From Janthinobacterium lividum (GTDB lineage Bacteria; Pseudomonadota; Gammaproteobacteria; Steroidobacterales; Steroidobacteraceae), in assembly GCA_943327025.2 (NCBI GenBank), contig CALPVO020000206.1, positions 1 through 5,060 on the forward strand: 5,060 nt of DNA, in the 5' to 3' direction. The position numbers and the translations under genes were made by a program. The notes under the pieces were generated by a model that saw nothing but the letters and a program-made list of their open reading frames with translations, was not told where the DNA came from and ran no database searches. The number at the start of each line of letters is the position of its first letter. The stretch's first letter is position 1. Below, piece after piece: positions 1-5,060 of the stretch.

Positions 1-148
1 CCGAGGAAGAACTCGGGCTCGGCATGGAACTGGAGGGCATGCTGCTGGAACTGGACGAGCTTTGCTGCTCGAGACAGCCGGCCAGCGCCAACGAAACCAA
101 CGCGGCAACGGCCGCGCCACGGCGTGCAACAAGGGAGGGCTTGGTCAT
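1..148 (-). CDS. Lipoprotein with serine-rich linker, N-terminal part only (cut by window edge)
   Basis: Reading the minus strand from the ATG at 148 gives 49 uninterrupted codons to the window edge. The N-terminus is a textbook lipoprotein signal: basic residues (K3, R9, R10), a hydrophobic stretch of Ala, Val and Leu (about 12-23) and the lipobox LALAGC with the lipidated cysteine at residue 25. The residue after Cys is Leu, not Asp, so outer-membrane delivery is expected. From residue 30 the chain is almost only serine, with a few Met and Pro (S30-S36, then MPSSSMPSPSSSS), a flexible tether of the kind that holds a surface or periplasmic domain away from the membrane. The serines use mixed codons, so this is not a simple triplet expansion. 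An in-frame TAA lies two codons upstream (154-152), so the ATG at 148 is the only reasonable start. The ribosome site is weak (GGAC). The functional domain lies outside the window and cannot be named. Confidence 0.75.
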   Translation of the reverse strand, partial: MTKPSLVARRGAAVAALVSLALAGCLEQQSSSSSSSMPSSSMPSPSSSS

Positions 149-228
149 GGCTTAGGTCCAGCTAAAACGAAGGGAGCGAACGGAGCCGGGACCACCGAGC
201 AGGAAGCCGCGCCGGAAGCCAGAGCCCC

Positions 229-257
229 ACTAGAGAAGTTACCGCAATTGACGGCAA
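229..257 (-). promoter_or_regulatory. Weak sigma70-like promoter candidate for the truncated lipoprotein
   Basis: In the 120-base gap between the two lipoprotein genes, the minus strand shows TTGCCG (257-252) and TCTAGT (234-229) separated by 17 bases, each matching four of six consensus positions. Transcription would start near 222, giving a leader of about 74 bases to the ATG at 148. The rest of the gap (149-228) shows no other recognisable signal. The match is poor and could be chance. Confidence 0.25.
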
Positions 258-268
258 AAGTTCCGCGG

Positions 269-973
269 TTAGGGAGCACTGCCACTGGGTGCCGGAGTGC
301 CGTCTCCCTGAAGGAAACTGCGCAACTGACTGGACAAGCGGTCACACGCGGCCGATTGGACCCGCGCGATGAGCGGAATGGGCAACACCACGCCAATCAT
401 GGCGGAGGTACCGTTCACATTGGCCGACACGGAGCCCGTGGACTTGCGGTTCTGCAGATCCCACACCGTGGCTTGGTAATCCGACTGCTTCTCCCACCAA
501 CCAAAGCCCAGGCAACCGCCACCGCCAGGGCCAATGGCGCATGCAATGCTGCCGCCACTGTCGGTTTGCTGCGTGTTGCCACCCACCCAGACTAGGTAGC
601 GAATACCCTGCGCCGCAATGCGGTCTGCCACACGCTGGTGGGCCAACAAAGCGCCGAGGTTGTCCGGACGCGTCGGCGCCGTGGAGGGTTCAAACCACGG
701 GTAGAGCGTATCGATGAAGCGGTTGTTGTCCTCGACACGGATGGGGTTGGCGCCGCTGGCCAGTTCCTTGCCGACGCAGTCGAGGAACTCGTCTTCGGAG
801 CCGAGCCCATCCGCCACCGGCTTCGCGAGAATGACGAGGCCTTCGCCCTTGGCGATGGCCGTGGGCAGGAGACGGTTCTCGTCCATCTTGGCAGTCATGC
901 AACCGGACATGGCCACGACCAACAGCGCCAGTCCGGCGCCTCGGCCCCAACGGAGAATGCTGTCGAAATGCAT
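269..973 (-). CDS. Putative outer-membrane lipoprotein of unknown function
   Basis: The protein has 234 residues from the ATG at 973. That start is chosen over an upstream GTG (1021) and ATG (994) because GGAGG sits at 983-979, five bases before it, and because it gives a normal-length signal peptide. Residues 1-25 are a lipoprotein signal: basic n-region (R8, R11), hydrophobic core GLALLVVAM and a lipobox ending SGC with Cys25. Residue +2 is Met, which favours the outer membrane. The mature chain of about 210 residues has no further membrane segment. Visible landmarks are YPWFEP (91-96), a Val/Trp-rich strand around RYLVWVGG (125-132), a glycine/cysteine cluster CAIGPGGGGCLGFGWW (145-160) and PIPLIARVQ (198-206). 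Cysteines at 66, 145, 154 and 210 could form disulfides in the periplasm. The tail is rich in Gly, Ser and Pro. I cannot assign a named family or function. It appears to be a single gene with short gaps on both sides. Confidence 0.82.
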   Translation of the reverse strand: MHFDSILRWGRGAGLALLVVAMSGCMTAKMDENRLLPTAIAKGEGLVILAKPVADGLGSEDEFLDCVGKELASGANPIRVEDNNRFIDTLYPWFEPSTAPTRPDNLGALLAHQRVADRIAAQGIRYLVWVGGNTQQTDSGGSIACAIGPGGGGCLGFGWWEKQSDYQATVWDLQNRKSTGSVSANVNGTSAMIGVVLPIPLIARVQSAACDRLSSQLRSFLQGDGTPAPSGSAP

Positions 974-978
974 GCCCG

Positions 979-983
979 CCTCC
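979..983 (-). promoter_or_regulatory. Shine-Dalgarno GGAGG that fixes the lipoprotein start
   Basis: The minus strand reads GGAGG five bases upstream of the ATG at 973. It is the only strong ribosome site near the three possible in-frame starts (1021, 994, 973), so it decides the start used here. Confidence 0.7.
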
Positions 984-1031
984 AGTCTCTGCATTGGCGC
1001 CGGCGGTGCCGACGCTTCCACGCGTAGCCCG

Positions 1032-1037
1032 AGTATA
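1032..1037 (-). promoter_or_regulatory. Possible -10 element (TATACT) upstream of the lipoprotein gene
   Basis: The 89-base gap between the radical SAM stop and the lipoprotein start contains TATACT on the minus strand (1037-1032), five of six matches to the -10 consensus. The best 17-base-spaced -35 is only GCGGCA, a poor match that overlaps the end of the radical SAM gene. Predicted transcription start is near 1025, giving a leader of about 50 bases. The lipoprotein may instead be read through from the radical SAM gene, since no terminator is visible between them. Confidence 0.35.
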
Positions 1038-1062
1038 AGCAGGAAATGGGTGCTTGCCGCTA

Positions 1063-2160
1063 CTACCAGAGCGACAGTTGCCCACCGAGCACCGGGGGCC
1101 TGAACCGGGTGCAGTCGAGTTGCAACACCGCTTCGCGTGCGCCGAGGCCGTGGCGGCGCTGCGCTGCCCGGAAACGCTGCGCCAGCAACTGCGCATAGGG
1201 GCCTTCACCCCGCATGCGGTGACCAAAGCGCGGGTCGTTGTCGCGGCCGCCCCGCATCTGGTTCAACACCGACATGACATGCTCGGCGCGCAGGGGAAAA
1301 TGCTCCTCGAGCCAGGCGCGGAACAACGGCGCCACCTCCAGCGGCAGACGCACCAGTTGCCAACTAGCGGCCACGGCGCCCGCTTCTGCCGCCGCTGCCA
1401 CCAAGTCTTCCAATTCGTGGTCGGTCACGGCAGGAATCACCGGAGCGATGAGCACCGCCACCGGAATGCCGGCCGCGGACAGTTCGCGAATGACCCGCAG
1501 CCGCGCCGCACCCGAGGCCGCGCGCGGCTCCAGCGTGCGCTTCACGCGGTCGTCGAGTGTTGTGAGGCTAATGAACACTGCGGCCTGGCGCGCGGCAGCC
1601 ATGGGCGCCAGCAAGTCGATGTCACGCGTTACCAAGCTGCCCTTGGTGATGAGGGTGAGCGGGTGTTGGCAGGCCTTCAATACCTCGAGGATGCCGCGCG
1701 TAATGCCGAGTTCGCGCTCCACCGGTTGGTACGGGTCCGTATTCGCGCCAATGGTGATGGGCGCGCAGGTATAGCCGGGCTTGGCCAACTCCGCGCGCAA
1801 CAAGGCCGGCGCTTCGTGCTTGGCGAACAGCCGCGTCTCGAAATCCAGCCCCGGGGAGAGGTCGAGATAGGCGTGGGTGGGCCGCGCGTAGCAGTAGATG
1901 CAGCCGTGCTCGCAGCCGCGGTAAGGGTTCACCGAGCGGTCGAAGAACACATCCGGCGACTGGTTCCGCGACAGCACCGTACGGGCGGTATCGGGCAGGA
2001 CCACGGTGGCCGGGTGGCGCGGTACCAGTTCGGGGTCCGCCTCGGCCGAAGAGAGGAGCGCCGCGAGGTCCAATTCGGTGGCGGTGGCGCGAAACCGCGG
2101 CGCAGGACTGTGCGTGGCGCCGCGGCCAGCGTGGACTTCAGGTGCGGGGATGAATGCCAT
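1063..2160 (-). CDS. PA0069-family radical SAM protein (SplB/spore photoproduct lyase-like)
   Basis: The protein has 365 residues. The iron-sulfur site is the radical SAM motif C83-x3-C87-x2-C90, inside NPYRGCEHGCIYCYARP (78-94), followed by THAYLDLSPGLDFETRLFAK, which is typical of the PA0069/Rv2578c branch of COG1533. The ITKGSL and SLTTLD segments (171-176, 198-203) and IAPVIPAVTDHELE (238-251) fit the TIM-barrel strands that bind SAM. The C-terminus has the family's Q-M-R-G-G-R-D (301-307) and ends in QLSLW. The N-terminal GRGA...RF (12-23) matches the usual family start, supporting the ATG at 2160 even though no Shine-Dalgarno precedes it. The enzyme should bind a 4Fe-4S cluster and cleave SAM to a 5'-deoxyadenosyl radical; its substrate is unknown. 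Relatives include spore photoproduct lyase, a DNA photolesion repair enzyme, and the LexA box directly upstream supports a DNA-damage role. It stands as its own transcription unit, 94 bases from the MFS gene. Confidence 0.94.
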   Translation of the reverse strand: MAFIPAPEVHAGRGATHSPAPRFRATATELDLAALLSSAEADPELVPRHPATVVLPDTARTVLSRNQSPDVFFDRSVNPYRGCEHGCIYCYARPTHAYLDLSPGLDFETRLFAKHEAPALLRAELAKPGYTCAPITIGANTDPYQPVERELGITRGILEVLKACQHPLTLITKGSLVTRDIDLLAPMAAARQAAVFISLTTLDDRVKRTLEPRAASGAARLRVIRELSAAGIPVAVLIAPVIPAVTDHELEDLVAAAAEAGAVAASWQLVRLPLEVAPLFRAWLEEHFPLRAEHVMSVLNQMRGGRDNDPRFGHRMRGEGPYAQLLAQRFRAAQRRHGLGAREAVLQLDCTRFRPPVLGGQLSLW

Positions 2161-2161
2161 G

Positions 2162-2181
2162 AACTGTATTTATATACAGTT
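2162..2181 (-). promoter_or_regulatory. LexA operator (SOS box)
   Basis: The sequence AACTGTAT-TTAT-ATACAGTT has perfect 8-base inverted arms and contains CTGT-N8-ACAG with an AT-only centre, matching the LexA box of Gammaproteobacteria (consensus CTGTATATATATACAG). It stands out sharply from the GC-rich surroundings. It ends one base before the ATG of the radical SAM gene at 2160. The only other nearby gene, the MFS gene, ends at 2255 and points toward it, so the radical SAM gene is the sole plausible target. LexA binding would cover the -10 element and block transcription until DNA damage triggers LexA self-cleavage. Confidence 0.88.
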
Positions 2182-2196
2182 CATGGGCCAGTGCAA
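2169..2196 (-). promoter_or_regulatory. Probable SOS-controlled sigma70 promoter of the radical SAM gene
   Basis: Inside the LexA box the minus strand reads TATAAA (2174-2169), five of six matches to the -10 consensus. TTGCAC (2196-2191) lies 16 bases upstream as a partial -35. Transcription would start at about 2162-2160, at or within two bases of the ATG, which implies a leaderless or almost leaderless mRNA. This agrees with the absence of a Shine-Dalgarno sequence. The -10 is convincing; the -35 is weak. Confidence 0.5.
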
Positions 2197-2254
2197 GGCT
2201 CATGAAAACTTCGCGCTGCACGACAACGCCCACCGCAAGCTTCGAAGGCCTGCG

Positions 2255-3508
2255 TCAGGCGTCGTGGGCTCGGGTGGGCATGCGGTCCAACCGGAACAGC
2301 TCCGGAAACACCCGCGTGAATACCGCCGTGACCGCGAGCGTCGCGAAACCACCCACCAGAATGGCCGGGCGCACACCCCACCACGAGGCCGTGACGCCGG
2401 ACTCAAACTCGCCCAGCTCGTTCGAAGCACCAATGAACATCGAATTCACGGCGCTCACTCGCCCGCGCAGCGCGTCCGGCGTTTCCAGTTGTACCAGCAG
2501 CTGCCGTATGTAGACGCTGAGCATGTCGGCGCCGCCCATCACCACCAGTACGCCCAGCGAAAAGAAGAAGTGCGTGGACCAACCGAAAGCGACCGTCGAC
2601 AGCCCGTAAAGCCCCACACTGAAAAACACCCAGCGACCGCAATGGCGCACTGGCGGATACGAGGCCAATACCAATGCCACGATCGTTGCACCGACCCCCG
2701 GCGCCGCGCGCAACAAGCCCAGCCCTGCGGGACCGACGTTGAGCAGGTCACTCGCCACGGCCGGCAAAAGCGCTGTGGCGCCACCGAAAAGCACGGCAAA
2801 CAAATCCAACGACATGGCACCCAAAACCTTGGGCCGCTGCCAAACAAACTTCAGCCCTGCCAGCACCTCGTGCCAACGCGAATCGACGGGGGGAGCGTCC
2901 AGAGAGCGCTCCGGCATGGGCGGTGCCTTCATCTTCACTGCCAGCAAAAAGCCGGCCGCAATGAGCCCCGTGCTGACGCCAAACGCTACCTCGGCACCGG
3001 CCAGATACAAGAGGCCACCCAGGGCGGGGCCCGTAATAGCCGCCAACTGCCAAGTGGAACTGTTCAGCGCCACCGCTTGCGCGAAAAAGCTCCGCGGCAC
3101 CAGGTTGGGCAGCAGTGACTGCAAGGCTGGCGAGATGAAAGCACGAGCCACGCCGAGCACCATCATCACCAGGAAGATGGGCCAGACGCGTGTGGGCCCC
3201 ATCCAGACCAGCGCCAGCAAGGCTCCTGAAGCCAGCAACTGCAAGGCATAGCAAGCCAACACGATAGCCTTGCGGTCAACGCGGTCCGCCAACTGCCCCG
3301 CCGGTAACACGAACACCACGAACGGCAGGAACTGCGACAACCCGATGAGGCCAAGGTCGAGGGGATCGCGCGTCAGCGCATAGACCTGCCAGCCAACCGC
3401 CACATGCAACACCTGCACCGCGAGACTGAGCAAGGTTTTGCCCGCAACGTAGTACGCGAAATCGCGGTGGCGCAAGGCCTCGCGCAGAGCACCGTGCTTT
3501 TGGAGCAT
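2255..3508 (-). CDS. MFS transporter, EntS-like (MFS_3) family
   Basis: The protein has 417 residues and is strongly hydrophobic, with a pattern fitting 12 membrane helices in two halves divided by a polar loop at about 192-227. The N-terminal half starts near residue 18 and carries the MFS motif A between helices 2 and 3: GQLADRVDRK (71-80), with Asp75 and Arg80 in their usual places. The segment RGRVSAVNSMFIGASNELGE (348-367) is characteristic of the MFS_3/EntS branch, which contains the enterobactin exporter EntS and many uncharacterised drug or siderophore exporters. The expected role is proton-driven efflux across the inner membrane; the substrate cannot be told. Its ATG shares one base with the TGA of the MOSC gene (TGATG at 3510-3506), with AAGAGG a few bases upstream inside the MOSC gene, so translation is likely coupled. 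No siderophore biosynthesis gene is present in the window, so the entS name is not justified. Confidence 0.93.
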   Translation of the reverse strand: MLQKHGALREALRHRDFAYYVAGKTLLSLAVQVLHVAVGWQVYALTRDPLDLGLIGLSQFLPFVVFVLPAGQLADRVDRKAIVLACYALQLLASGALLALVWMGPTRVWPIFLVMMVLGVARAFISPALQSLLPNLVPRSFFAQAVALNSSTWQLAAITGPALGGLLYLAGAEVAFGVSTGLIAAGFLLAVKMKAPPMPERSLDAPPVDSRWHEVLAGLKFVWQRPKVLGAMSLDLFAVLFGGATALLPAVASDLLNVGPAGLGLLRAAPGVGATIVALVLASYPPVRHCGRWVFFSVGLYGLSTVAFGWSTHFFFSLGVLVVMGGADMLSVYIRQLLVQLETPDALRGRVSAVNSMFIGASNELGEFESGVTASWWGVRPAILVGGFATLAVTAVFTRVFPELFRLDRMPTRAHDA

Positions 3509-4020
3509 CAGTCCTCTTCGCCGGGCGCCAGCGCACCGGCCTCGACCAGCACCACCGTATCGCCCACTCGTACTACACCCGGCTCCAACACACGTGCCGT
3601 AATGCCACCATGGCCGCGCATGGCGTTATAGCCGCCGGGGCCAAAGTGCTCTTCCATTCGTGAACAAGGCGCACAGGGCCCCGTGCCTTGCAGCAACGCT
3701 GTGCCCAAGCGGAACTTCGAACGCCGCAAAGCGAGCAGGTTGATGCCAGCCACCACGACATTGCGACGCGTCAGTTCGGGCTCCAGAGGCGCACGGCCGA
3801 GCATGGCGCCCACCGCCACCAAATGTTCTGCCTGAATGAGCGTGACCTGACGTTTGGAAGCCGGGACGCCGCTGAAGCGGTCGCCGATGAGGCCTTCGCC
3901 GACACGGATTTCTGCTTCCTCGACAGGACGCGGCTTGGTACGGCGCGCCGGCCGCAAGCCAATCCATTCCACGCGCCCCGCCTGCGGCAGGGTCTCCAGC
4001 AATTTCTGCATCGCAGTCAT
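3508..4020 (-). CDS. MOSC domain-containing protein
   Basis: The protein has 170 residues and is essentially a single MOSC domain, the fold shared with the C-terminal part of molybdenum cofactor sulfurase. Landmarks in order are GEGLIGDRFSG (41-51), Q58...QAEH (63-66), the RRNVVVAGINLLAL strand (85-98), G-x-G-P-C116-A-P-C119-S-R-M-E (112-123) and GYNAMRGHGGITARVL (130-145). Cys116 or Cys119 corresponds to the conserved cysteine thought to handle sulfur or molybdenum cofactor in this superfamily. A longer reading begins at a TTG at 4140, but residues before 4020 overlap the DUF3429 gene and look like out-of-frame sequence. The ATG at 4020 gives the classic ATGA overlap with the DUF3429 stop; a second ATG at 4011 is also possible. 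The protein is soluble and probably cytoplasmic. The natural substrate of this small stand-alone class is unknown; YiiM-type relatives have been linked to N-hydroxylated base detoxification. Confidence 0.92.
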   Translation of the reverse strand: MTAMQKLLETLPQAGRVEWIGLRPARRTKPRPVEEAEIRVGEGLIGDRFSGVPASKRQVTLIQAEHLVAVGAMLGRAPLEPELTRRNVVVAGINLLALRRSKFRLGTALLQGTGPCAPCSRMEEHFGPGGYNAMRGHGGITARVLEPGVVRVGDTVVLVEAGALAPGEED

Positions 4021-4460
4021 CGGGCCACCAGTGCTACGACGAGGCAAGCGACGGCCCCGAAGGTGAGTTGCTCGCGCAGCGCCATATACGTCGTGCCAAC
4101 CACAGTTACACCCAGCACCCGCTTCTCGTAGCGGGACCAACTGGCCAAGCCGATGATGAGCAAGCCGAGGCCCTGTTCCGCGGGGAGAAGCAGCGCCACC
4201 CAGGCCACCAACGAGGGCACCACGCCCAACACCAGCGTGCGCGCCACCGGCAAGCCGGGCTTAGCGGCAACACCATCTGGCCCGAGAACCCAGCCCCAGT
4301 GCACGGCGCCGAGAAAACTCAGGATGCAAGCGCCGTAAGCAATGAGCGCCGGCAGGGCCCATTCGCCCTGCTGCGTCACCACGGCAAAAGCGCCGGCCGC
4401 GAAGGGCAAAAGCCCGCCGTAGCCCAGCCAGGCGAGCGGTTGCGAGGTACTCGTTTGCAT
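4017..4460 (-). CDS. DUF3429 family integral membrane protein
   Basis: The protein has 147 residues, about the usual length for the family, and is mostly membrane. Hydrophobic segments lie at about 10-28, 36-58, 74-93, 97-108 and 132-146. Family-like landmarks are LGYGGLLPF (12-20), YGACILSFLGAVHWGW (42-57), LGVVPSLVAWVALLLP (78-93) and the final ALRxxLT (127-133). No enzymatic residues are evident and the function of the family is not established; an inner-membrane location is inferred. The ATG at 4460 is preferred over the adjacent in-frame TTG (4463) because AAGGGAG lies seven bases before it. That ribosome site overlaps the stop codon of the hydrolase gene (13 bases between the genes), and the 3' end overlaps the MOSC start as ATGA, so the gene sits inside a coupled operon. 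Confidence 0.87.
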   Translation of the reverse strand: MQTSTSQPLAWLGYGGLLPFAAGAFAVVTQQGEWALPALIAYGACILSFLGAVHWGWVLGPDGVAAKPGLPVARTLVLGVVPSLVAWVALLLPAEQGLGLLIIGLASWSRYEKRVLGVTVVGTTYMALREQLTFGAVACLVVALVAR

Positions 4461-4467
4461 CAAAGCG

Positions 4468-4474
4468 CTCCCTT
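4468..4474 (-). promoter_or_regulatory. Shine-Dalgarno AAGGGAG that decides the DUF3429 start
   Basis: On the minus strand AAGGGAG (4474-4468) precedes the ATG at 4460 by seven bases but the alternative TTG at 4463 by only four, so the ATG is preferred. Its first base is the last base of the hydrolase stop codon, consistent with reinitiation by ribosomes finishing the upstream gene. Confidence 0.6.
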
Positions 4475-5060
4475 CACTCCAAGCCCGTAATGTCCGGCAA
4501 GGGTTGCCCCGCCAGAAATGCTGCGAGCCATGCTGCCACGGCCACGGGCCGTTGGTGGTGCAGCGAATGCGTCACGCCGGGCAACTCCACCACTTGCCCC
4601 CGCGAATACACGCGACGCAGCGCTTCCAGCGTCCCATCGGCGCCAAGACCGGTCCGGAACTCACCATGTTCAGCCAAGAGCACCAGCATGGGTGCGGTAA
4701 TAGCCGCCCAACAAGCTTCCATCTCGTCACGGCGGTAATTCACGGGGTTCGCGAGCTTATGGAAGGGGTCCATCGCCAGTGTGTAGCCGCCTTCCACGGG
4801 ACGGGTCCAGGCTTCTGCGATGAACGCCAAGCGATCGGCGCGCAGCCGCGGGTGGCGCTTCGCGAGGACTTGGGTAAACGCCTCCAGCGAAGGATAACGC
4901 CCGAAGTTGGGCTCGGCGCCGCGCAGTTGGGCAAGCCAACGCCGATAAGTATCGACAGCATCGGCCGCAGTAGTGCGCGGCAGTCCATGTCCGTCCAGAC
5001 TGACCACCGTGGCCACGCGCTCCGGACGCAGGCCAGCATAGGCTAGGGCGACATTGCCAC
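4474..5060 (-). CDS. Alpha/beta hydrolase, C-terminal part (5' end beyond window)
   Basis: The reading frame is open from the window edge to a TGA at 4474, giving 194 visible residues. A GTG at 5016 could be read as a start, but the frame continues upstream as GNVALAYAGLRPERV. This is the helix that follows the nucleophile elbow (G-x-S-x-G-G) of alpha/beta hydrolases, so the catalytic serine and the first strands lie just outside. After a strand VVSLDGHGLP there is a cap-like helical region (about visible residues 30-110) with HPRL and MDPFHKLANPVNYRRDE. The strand PMLVLLAEHGE (about 123-133) should supply the acidic triad residue, and VTHSLHHQRPVAVAAWLAAFL (162-182) the catalytic histidine, most likely His164. 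This resembles a large, mostly uncharacterised group of proteobacterial esterase-like hydrolases; the substrate cannot be inferred. It is the first visible gene of the four-gene run. Confidence 0.88.
   Translation of the reverse strand, partial: GNVALAYAGLRPERVATVVSLDGHGLPRTTAADAVDTYRRWLAQLRGAEPNFGRYPSLEAFTQVLAKRHPRLRADRLAFIAEAWTRPVEGGYTLAMDPFHKLANPVNYRRDEMEACWAAITAPMLVLLAEHGEFRTGLGADGTLEALRRVYSRGQVVELPGVTHSLHHQRPVAVAAWLAAFLAGQPLPDITGLE

Noticed and set aside
239..271. Imperfect inverted repeat TTACCGC / GCGGTTA around the lipoprotein stop as a terminator
   Set aside because: It has one mismatch in seven pairs, a 19-base loop and no T-run following on the minus strand, so it is not a credible intrinsic terminator.
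145..396. Minus-strand frame of 83 codons whose stop overlaps the ATG at 148 as ATGA
   Set aside because: Half of it is an out-of-frame shadow of the lipoprotein gene and the rest shows no motif; the ATGA overlap with the next gene looks coincidental.
62..595. Plus-strand open frame over the lipoprotein 3' end and the left intergenic region
   Set aside because: Its composition is Ala/Arg/Gly/Thr-rich without motifs, and it is antisense to both lipoprotein genes, which have clear signal peptides.
1054..2205. Long plus-strand open frame (383 codons) opposite the radical SAM gene
   Set aside because: It is a mirror frame of the well-supported radical SAM gene; its translation is rich in Arg, Gln and His with no recognisable motif, as expected for the antisense of GC-rich coding DNA.
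2187..2254. Search for a terminator after the MFS gene
   Set aside because: Only a short TTCGAA-centred palindrome is seen, without a stable GC stem followed by a T-run; read-through toward the LexA-controlled gene cannot be excluded.
2006..3118. Plus-strand open frame (370 codons) running through the LexA box and opposite the MFS gene
   Set aside because: It is antisense to two real genes, with His/Arg/Gln-rich low-quality composition and no domain. The ATG at 2183 created by the palindrome has no ribosome site.
4021..4140. N-terminal extension of the MOSC protein from a TTG at 4140
   Set aside because: The extra 40 residues are read out of frame through the DUF3429 gene, resemble no MOSC N-terminus, and the ATGA-overlapping ATG at 4020 is a better start.

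Overview
This window is GC-rich bacterial chromosomal DNA, densely coded, with every supported gene on the minus strand. The evidence points to a gammaproteobacterium: a PA0069-type radical SAM protein, a DUF3429 membrane protein, an EntS-like MFS transporter, lipoprotein signal peptides, and a LexA operator of the CTGT-N8-ACAG type found in Gamma- and Betaproteobacteria. The order within the class cannot be fixed from sequence alone. No rRNA, tRNA, CRISPR array, insertion sequence or phage gene was seen, and no gene-free stretch exceeds 300 bases.

Layout, read in the direction of transcription (from 5060 down to 1): (a) 5060-2255 is a tight four-gene run. It holds the 3' part of an alpha/beta hydrolase cut by the window edge, a DUF3429 integral membrane protein, a MOSC-domain protein and an MFS exporter. 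The junctions are a 13-base gap, an ATGA overlap and a TGATG overlap, so this is almost certainly one operon with translational coupling. (b) 2254-2161 is a 94-base intergenic region ending in a near-perfect LexA (SOS) box that touches the start codon of (c), a PA0069-family radical SAM protein related to spore photoproduct lyase (2160-1063). (d) 1062-974 is a short intergenic region with a possible promoter. (e) 973-269 encodes a lipoprotein of unknown function. (f) 268-149 is a 120-base intergenic region with only a weak promoter candidate. (g) 148-1 is the start of a second lipoprotein with a serine-rich linker, cut by the left edge.

The most informative point is regulatory. The radical SAM gene appears to have its own LexA-controlled promoter, with the operator covering the -10 element and ending one base from the ATG. 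That predicts a DNA-damage-inducible and possibly leaderless mRNA, and supports a DNA-repair or damage-response role for this poorly characterised SplB-like family. The upstream hydrolase-DUF3429-MOSC-MFS run looks like ordinary housekeeping or detoxification cargo with no shared pathway visible. The two lipoproteins look like separate cell-envelope genes.
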